The notes under the pieces were generated by a model. The model did not search any database, had not been told where the DNA came from, and saw nothing but the letters and a program-made list of their open reading frames with translations. From Thermoleophilia bacterium (lineage in GTDB: Bacteria > Actinomycetota > Thermoleophilia > Gaiellales > SKUG01): a stretch of 26,064 nt of DNA. This document shows positions 21,742 to 26,064 of the stretch, piece by piece (position 1 is the first letter of the stretch; each line of letters starts with the position of its first letter). Location of the stretch: the NCBI GenBank assembly GCA_020438525.1, contig JAGQUL010000188.1:1-26064 (forward strand), written 5' to 3'. Both the position numbers and the translations under genes were made by a program.

Positions 21742-23274
21742 TCAGCCGGCCCGGGCAGCCGCGGCCTCGCGCTCGATGCACGCATCCCGCTTGGCGAGCG
21801 ACGACGCATCGCCTCGCACGGAGAGTGGCGGCCCCGCGTCCGGGATCGTCTTGCCGTCGCGATCGACGAGCCCGTCGCAGAACTGCTGGATCTGCATCCA
21901 GTCAAGCACGCCGGTGAACTGCGCGTCCGGATCGTCCTGCAGTCGTTCGTTGAGGTCGCGCAGCTCCGCGCACGCATCCGGATGCTCGTCGCACAGCTTC
22001 CCGCCCACGCCCGGCCCCGTGGCCAGGCCGGCTTCCACCTCGCGATAGCTGATCCCGCCGATCTCCGGCTCGGGATTCAGCTGCACGATGCGCCCGGTTC
22101 GTGAGTCGATCAGCGCGGCGGCCTTGGTGTTGTGTGTGGTGCCGGGAACGATCGAGGACTCGTAGTACGGGCGGCCGCCGTCCTTCGGCTCGACGCGGCG
22201 CGTCTGGTACTGGTGCCCCGGAACGGTGAACGACAGCACGACGTCGCCGGTGTCGTCGTCGGACGGCCGGGTGGATGCCTCGGGCAGCGCCGCGAGGTAG
22301 TCATAGGCAGCACGGGTGATCTCAGCCGAGAACACGTTCTGCGACATGACGCTCAGGAGCTGCCCCGCGCCATAGATGCGCTCGGTCTGCGCCGGGGTCA
22401 TCGATCGCTCCATCGGCATGTAGCCCATGCTGGAGCACGGGCCAGCGGGCTTTCGACAGGCCATCCCTCCACGATATTCAATGGCGGGATCGTCGTACAC
22501 GTCTCGCAGAATCGAGCGAACGTCATTGGCGGAGCGTGCGCCCGAGAGCTCGTCGCGTAGCTCGACCATGCGCTGGATCTCGTCATCGGTTCCGGGCTTC
22601 GCGATATTCCAGCTCGCTTGGCGATTGACGTGCCCGTTGCTGTCGGGTCCCCAGCTCACGTCACCGATTGTGCCCGCGCGCAGGTACTCGTAGTGGATGT
22701 TGACGGAGCGTCCGGGAGTTCCGACCTCGTCGTCGAGCACGTCGGTCGCGATGATCGCGAACGTCCGCTCCCCATCGGGGCTGACCCAATGCTGCGACGA
22801 TGCCTTGAGCTTGTCGTTGCCGGTCGAGACGACTCGCGAATACGACCAGTCGCCGGCGGAGTCCGGGATGCCGGCGGCGGCGCTGCGGCCGGCGGCGTCG
22901 AGCACCTCGGCTGCGGAGGCGGAGTCGAGGTCGATGCCCTTGAAGGCGCCACCGGCGGGGGCGGTCACGAGGCGAAGTCCGGCGGTCACGGTGGAGCCGC
23001 GGCGGTGGTCGTCGTCGCCCCCTGAGGAGGGGAGCAGGGCGGCGGCGATGGTCAGGGCGAGCGCGATCGACACGGTGGCGAACCCGAAGGTCTCCTTGCG
23101 CATGCGCGGGCGCCAGGGCATGCGTGGCAGGAGGCGGCTGGTCGTGCTCCGACGCGGAGCGGGTGCGCCTGCTTGGGACCGGAACCGTGTGCGCTGACGT
23201 TCGATGTTCGCGGCGGTCGGGTCGAGGGCGTCGTGCAGCCGGTCGCGAAGGAACTGTTCGGGGGTGGTGGTCAT
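21742..23274 (-). CDS. Single-pass membrane protein coupled to ECF sigma factor (CU044_5270-like)
   Basis: This 510-residue protein begins at the ATG that overlaps the ECF sigma stop (ATGA). The N-terminal 60 residues are cytosolic, one membrane helix follows (about 63-82: F-A-T-V-S-I-A-L-A-L-T-I-A-A), and the rest is an extracytoplasmic domain. No zinc-binding H-x-x-x-C-x-x-C anti-sigma motif is visible. The layout (short cytosolic part, helix, large outside domain with W-S-Y-S-R-V-V and paired Cys) matches the CU044_5270 family found next to ECF sigma factors. By context it should sense an outside signal and regulate the sigma factor. The C-terminal part has several Cys (C-R-K, C-S-S, C-D-E, C-A-E, C-D-G) that may form disulfides. 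Confidence 0.82.
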   Translation of the reverse strand: MTTTPEQFLRDRLHDALDPTAANIERQRTRFRSQAGAPAPRRSTTSRLLPRMPWRPRMRKETFGFATVSIALALTIAAALLPSSGGDDDHRRGSTVTAGLRLVTAPAGGAFKGIDLDSASAAEVLDAAGRSAAAGIPDSAGDWSYSRVVSTGNDKLKASSQHWVSPDGERTFAIIATDVLDDEVGTPGRSVNIHYEYLRAGTIGDVSWGPDSNGHVNRQASWNIAKPGTDDEIQRMVELRDELSGARSANDVRSILRDVYDDPAIEYRGGMACRKPAGPCSSMGYMPMERSMTPAQTERIYGAGQLLSVMSQNVFSAEITRAAYDYLAALPEASTRPSDDDTGDVVLSFTVPGHQYQTRRVEPKDGGRPYYESSIVPGTTHNTKAAALIDSRTGRIVQLNPEPEIGGISYREVEAGLATGPGVGGKLCDEHPDACAELRDLNERLQDDPDAQFTGVLDWMQIQQFCDGLVDRDGKTIPDAGPPLSVRGDASSLAKRDACIEREAAAARAG

Positions 23275-23876
23275 CGGTGTACCTCCAGATACGCGGCGAG
23301 GATGTTGCGGGCGCGATGCAGCCGGCTCTTGACGGTGCCGATCGGGATCTCGAGCGCGGCGGCGACCTCCTCGACGCTCAGGTCGGCGGTGACGTGCAGG
23401 AGCAGGGCGGTGCGGTCGCGGCGGCGGAGCTTGGCGAGCGCGCGGGTGATGGACGGGGCGAGGCGCTGGTCGTCGAGCCGGCGGGCCACGGCGTCGAGGT
23501 CCACGTCGGTTGCGCCGGCTGCGTCGCGCAGGGTGCCCGGGAGCGGGCGCAGCCAGCGGCGCTCGAGGTCGCGGCGGCGGTCGACCATCCGGGTGGCGAT
23601 CCCGAGCAGCCAGGGGAGGCAGGTGGTGCCGCGAGTGGGATCGAAGCGTTCGCGGATCCTGAACGCCTCGGCGAAGGTGTCGCCGACCACGTCATCCGCA
23701 GCGAATCCGAGGCGGGATCGCACGTAGCGGAACACTGCGAGGTGGTGGCGGTCGTAGATCTCGCCGAACGATTCCGGGTCGACGACGGAGCGGTCGATCA
23801 GGTCGGCATCGGTTGGGGGCACGCCGGGCGGGCTGGCGTCACCGGGCTCGGGGGGTGGTTCAGGAATCAGGTGCAT
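23271..23876 (-). CDS. ECF RNA polymerase sigma factor
   Basis: This 201-residue protein shows sigma-70 region 2 (F-G-E-I-Y-D-R-H-H-L-A-V-F-R-Y-V then D-D-V-V-G-D-T-F-A-E-A-F) and region 4 (L-R-R-R-D-R-T-A-L-L-L-H-V, then L-S-V-E-E-V-A-A-A-L-E-I-P-I-G-T-V-K-S-R-L-H-R-A-R). These are characteristic of ECF sigma factors that direct polymerase to a small regulon. ATG 23876 has GGAG in reach. The first 35 residues are a Pro-rich, disordered-looking extension. It forms a two-gene operon with the membrane protein downstream. The target promoters cannot be told from this window. Confidence 0.93.
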   Translation of the reverse strand: MHLIPEPPPEPGDASPPGVPPTDADLIDRSVVDPESFGEIYDRHHLAVFRYVRSRLGFAADDVVGDTFAEAFRIRERFDPTRGTTCLPWLLGIATRMVDRRRDLERRWLRPLPGTLRDAAGATDVDLDAVARRLDDQRLAPSITRALAKLRRRDRTALLLHVTADLSVEEVAAALEIPIGTVKSRLHRARNILAAYLEVHR

Positions 23877-23917
23877 GCATCCCGTACTCCGGTTTGCCCG
23901 GAATCGGGTTCACGATC

Positions 23918-23963
23918 GTGGGCGCGCGTAACGAAGTTGGGTCATGCGCCCGATTTCGTTACG
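23918..23963. promoter_or_regulatory. Inverted repeat upstream of the ECF sigma gene
   Basis: CGTAACGAA and TTCGTTACG form 9-bp perfect arms (within about 23927-23963), with further partial pairing of the inner GGG and CCC. It lies some 50-90 bp upstream of the sigma start. A binding site or a stable hairpin are both possible; no T-run supports a terminator. Confidence 0.45.
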
Positions 23964-23981
23964 TGGGTAGCGGGGGCTCGA

Positions 23982-24100
23982 GCGATCGCACGAAAATGGG
24001 TGCGACGATCGCACGAAAATCGGTGGTGGGCCCGCGCGAGGGGCGCGGATCGCACGCGATCGCACGAAAATGGGTGCGACGATCGCACGAAAATCGGTGG
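23982..24100. repeat. Two 45-bp direct repeats, four 14-bp half units
   Basis: 23982-24026 and 24056-24100 are identical over 45 bp. Each contains the 14-mer GATCGCACGAAAAT twice, followed by GGGTG or CGGTGG. The copies are separated by a GC-rich 29-bp spacer. The array lies in the noncoding stretch (23877-24122) between the ECF sigma gene and the STAS gene. No coding signal supports it. It may be a multi-copy protein binding region or a genomic repeat family. Confidence 0.8.
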
Positions 24101-24122
24101 CGCGGTGGTAGTCGCGCGCGCG

Positions 24123-24485
24123 TCAGCTCGCGGGGGCGGCGGCGCGGGCGGCCTCGAGGGCCTCCTCGCGCGTGCCGTGGATCTCGAACACGCGGTGCAG
24201 GCCGGTGATCTCGAAGATCTTGATGATGTTGCGGTCGCTGCACACGAGCAGCAGCTGGCCACCGACCGGGCGCAGGCGCTTCACGCCGCCCACGAGCACG
24301 CCGAGCGTGGTCGAGTCGATGAACGTGGTGTCGGTGAAGTCGACCACCACCTTCAGCACGCCGTTCTCGATCTGGCCGAGCAGGTGCTGCTTGAACTCCG
24401 GAGCGGTGTACAGATCGACCTCGCCCTTGAGGTCGATCACGGCAATGCCGTCCTCGACGACTTCGGTCTCCACGGCAAAGTTCAT
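24123..24485 (-). CDS. STAS-domain anti-sigma-factor antagonist
   Basis: The 120-residue protein is a full STAS domain: V-I-D-L-K-G-E-V-D-L-Y-T-A-P strand-helix at residues 16-29, then V-V-D-F-T-D-T-T-F-I-D-S-T-T-L-G-V-L-V with the conserved serine (about residue 58) that is phosphorylated by a cognate kinase/anti-sigma factor in SpoIIAA/RsbV. AAGGAG precedes the start. No RsbW-type kinase is in the window, so the partner must be elsewhere. Confidence 0.93.
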   Translation of the reverse strand: MNFAVETEVVEDGIAVIDLKGEVDLYTAPEFKQHLLGQIENGVLKVVVDFTDTTFIDSTTLGVLVGGVKRLRPVGGQLLLVCSDRNIIKIFEITGLHRVFEIHGTREEALEAARAAAPAS

Positions 24486-24575
24486 TTCACAGCTCCTTCA
24501 GGGATCCCCTCACCTGCGCCGCAGACTAGACGATCGACCCCACCGGAGTCCATCGCCTCGCCCGGCTGCGCCGGC

Positions 24576-25280
24576 TCAACCGATGTTGATCGGCAGGTTG
24601 CTCGTGTCCAGGCCGCCAGCGGCACCGCCACCGGCGGCCTGTTCCTTCTGCTGCTTTCGCAGCGACTTGATCTCGTCCTTGATGTTCTGGATCTGGCCGC
24701 TGTCGGGGAAGCGCTTGATGTACAGGTTGAGCACCCGGATCGTGTCGTCGATCTGGTTCAGCTGCTGGTACGCGCCCGCCTGCTGCAGCAGGTAGTCCTC
24801 GTTCTTCGGGTTCTTCTTCACGAGCGCGGTGAAGATGTCGAGCGAATCCTGGGTCTTGCCCGTGTCGCGCAGGAACCCGGCGTAGAGCGCCGCGTTGTCG
24901 TCGTCGGCCTTGTCGATCTCGTAGAGGCGCTTGAACGCCTCGCCGGCGCGATCGATGTTGCGCTGGTAGTCACGCGGCAGCTCGGTGGCGCCCTCCTCGG
25001 GCTGCGCGAGCGTCGTGTACGCGCTCGCGAGCTGCTTGAGCGCGTCCTTGCACTTGGTCACCTGGCTCTTGCTGAGCTTGGCGTCCTCGTTCACGCAGTC
25101 GTACTTCTCGACGTCCTTGCGCGAGTCGGTCACCAGCTGCTCGGTCGCGTCGCGCCCGCTGTTCGACCCGAGGAAGCTCGATCCCGCGAACGGCGAGATC
25201 ACAAGCGCCGCGAAGCCGACGCTCATCAGGAACACCATGAACCAGATCACGATCTTCACGAACATGGACTGGTTGTTCAT
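24576..25280 (-). CDS. Membrane-anchored TPR-like protein
   Basis: The 234-residue protein starts at ATG 25280 (GAGAGGAA upstream). One membrane helix occupies residues about 8-30 (I-V-I-W-F-M-V-F-L-M-S-V-G-F-A-A-L). The rest is helical and repeat-like; about residues 115-215 give TPR-type patterns (A-G-E-A-F-K-R-L-Y, A-A-L-Y-A-G-F-L-R-D-T-G-K-T-Q-D-S-L-D-I-F, D-Y-L-L-Q-Q-A-G-A-Y-Q-Q-L-N-Q-I-D-D-T-I-R-V-L). It ends with a Gly-rich tail. It probably serves as a membrane-bound scaffold. It shares direction with the STAS gene (90-bp gap) but a functional link is not shown. Confidence 0.83.
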   Translation of the reverse strand: MNNQSMFVKIVIWFMVFLMSVGFAALVISPFAGSSFLGSNSGRDATEQLVTDSRKDVEKYDCVNEDAKLSKSQVTKCKDALKQLASAYTTLAQPEEGATELPRDYQRNIDRAGEAFKRLYEIDKADDDNAALYAGFLRDTGKTQDSLDIFTALVKKNPKNEDYLLQQAGAYQQLNQIDDTIRVLNLYIKRFPDSGQIQNIKDEIKSLRKQQKEQAAGGGAAGGLDTSNLPINIG

Positions 25281-25324
25281 CGTCGTTCCTCTCCCCGCGC
25301 ACTCGCGCGACGTTCGCCCTTGCG

Positions 25325-26064
25325 TCAGGCATTCGCGCTGGCGGCACCACGGGTTCGCGGCACCGGAAGCGCGAGCAGCGAACGTGCATCCCCCGCACGT
25401 TCGCGTGCCTGCTCCAGCGAATTCCTATCACGGCCTGCCACCGTGGTGCCCGCCACGAGCACCTGCTGAACGTCGCCGGGGCCCGCGCCGAGCACGTACG
25501 CGGCCAGCGGATCGCTGCACGCACCCACGCGCACGGCCACCAGATCCGCGCAGCTGCCCACGTCGATGCTGCCCAGGTCGGGGTAGCCGAGCGCCTGCGC
25601 CGCGTCGAGCGTCGCCATCCGCAGCAGCCGCGCGAGCGACGGCCACGTCGCATCCTGCGCCGCCGTTCGGTGCACCTCGAGCGCGCAGCGCAGCTCCGCG
25701 AACGGATCGAGCGGCCCGGCGCTCGCGGGCGAATCCGTGCCGAGCCCCACCAGCACGCCTGCGCGATCGGCGACCTCCAGGTCGAGCCGCCCGCAGCCGA
25801 GCCGCGCGTTCGAGCGTGGACAGTGCGCAAGCCCCGCTCCGGCGCTCGCAACCAGCTCGAGGTCGGCAGGGGTTGCCTGCGACAGGTGGACGACGACCGT
25901 GCGCTCGTCCATCACGTCGGCGAGCTGCTGGAGCGGCGTGGACGACCATGCAGGGATCGGGAAGCCCGCCTCCACGAGGTTGTCGACGAGCGGGCCACGA
26001 GCGTCGTAGAACTCCAGCTCGGCCGGGCTCTCGAGCAGGTGCGTCATCCACGGCAGCCCGCTCG
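25325..26064 (-). CDS. Amidohydrolase, N-terminus cut by window edge
   Basis: The frame continues upstream of ATG 26047 to the window edge, and residues before that Met (S-G-L-P-W) still fit the family, so 26047 is internal. Amidohydrolase signatures seen: T-H-L-L-E-S-P-A-E, V-V-V-H-L-S-Q, A-H-C-P-R-S-N-A-R-L-G-C-G, and L-G-T-D-S-P-A-S with the metal-ligand Asp. The H-C-P-x-S-N-x-x-L-G motif is typical of the chlorohydrolase/deaminase branch (adenosine, S-adenosylhomocysteine, guanine, or aminodeoxyfutalosine deaminase). The last could serve the futalosine menaquinone pathway, but that is only a candidate. Confidence 0.85.
   Translation of the reverse strand, partial: SGLPWMTHLLESPAELEFYDARGPLVDNLVEAGFPIPAWSSTPLQQLADVMDERTVVVHLSQATPADLELVASAGAGLAHCPRSNARLGCGRLDLEVADRAGVLVGLGTDSPASAGPLDPFAELRCALEVHRTAAQDATWPSLARLLRMATLDAAQALGYPDLGSIDVGSCADLVAVRVGACSDPLAAYVLGAGPGDVQQVLVAGTTVAGRDRNSLEQARERAGDARSLLALPVPRTRGAASANA

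Noticed and set aside
20116..22104. Long plus-strand frame overlapping DUF4386, J-domain and sigma-partner genes
   Set aside because: It uses another frame than DUF4386 and crosses three well-supported genes; composition is that of a shadow frame.
23982..24100. CRISPR array
   Set aside because: Only two full repeats with internal duplication, one 29-bp spacer and no Cas genes; it does not have the regular repeat-spacer structure.

Overview
The window is 26 kb of high-GC bacterial DNA with actinobacterial features: ATGA gene overlaps, GTG starts, Ser/Thr/Ala-rich secreted proteins with Ig-like repeats, a SipW-type signal region, and an ECF sigma factor with a CU044_5270-like partner. The repeat-rich surface protein and the TPR/STAS neighbours suggest Thermoleophilia (Solirubrobacterales, Patulibacter or Solirubrobacter type). 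That placement is inference from protein style; there is no rRNA or marker gene here.

Left host region (1-12509). It opens with a secreted protein cut by the window edge and a multicopper oxidase divergent from a MarR regulator. A small membrane protein overlaps the MarR gene. Next comes a SipW-cognate-like exported protein with a duplicated domain, facing a DHA2-type drug exporter that is coupled by ATGA to its own MarR repressor. Two 11-bp palindromes sit at that MarR start. A 1060-residue secreted Ig-repeat protein follows, then small genes: an unknown 93-residue protein, a double zinc-ribbon protein, a two-helix membrane protein, a 3' remnant of a metallo-beta-lactamase-fold gene, and a protein with four 24-residue repeats.

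Integrated element (12510-19885). A 7.3-kb element is inserted in the 3' half of a tRNA-Lys(CTT) gene. The proof is a perfect 57-bp direct repeat: the intact tRNA gene lies on the right, and a 43-nt tRNA 3' fragment lies on the left. Just inside each end is an identically spaced pair of TTGGCTGCAC sites, probably integrase arm sites. The element core is a tyrosine integrase, a putative regulator coupled to it, an excisionase, a double-HTH (replication or regulation) protein and an XRE regulator. No FtsK/Tra transfer gene is visible. Cargo includes a compact three-gene operon (TIGR04255-like protein, an 84-residue protein, and a protein with an S-Q-T-C-D-L motif), a zinc-ribbon membrane protein and a coiled-coil membrane protein. 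The three-gene operon is the best candidate here for an undescribed system, possibly defence or stress related, but its function is not known.

Right host region (19886-26064). It holds a DUF4386 membrane protein, a membrane-anchored J-domain protein, an ECF sigma factor coupled by ATGA to a large single-pass partner protein, a noncoding stretch with two 45-bp direct repeats and an inverted repeat, a STAS anti-sigma-factor antagonist, a membrane-anchored TPR-like protein, and the C-terminal part of an amidohydrolase cut by the window edge.
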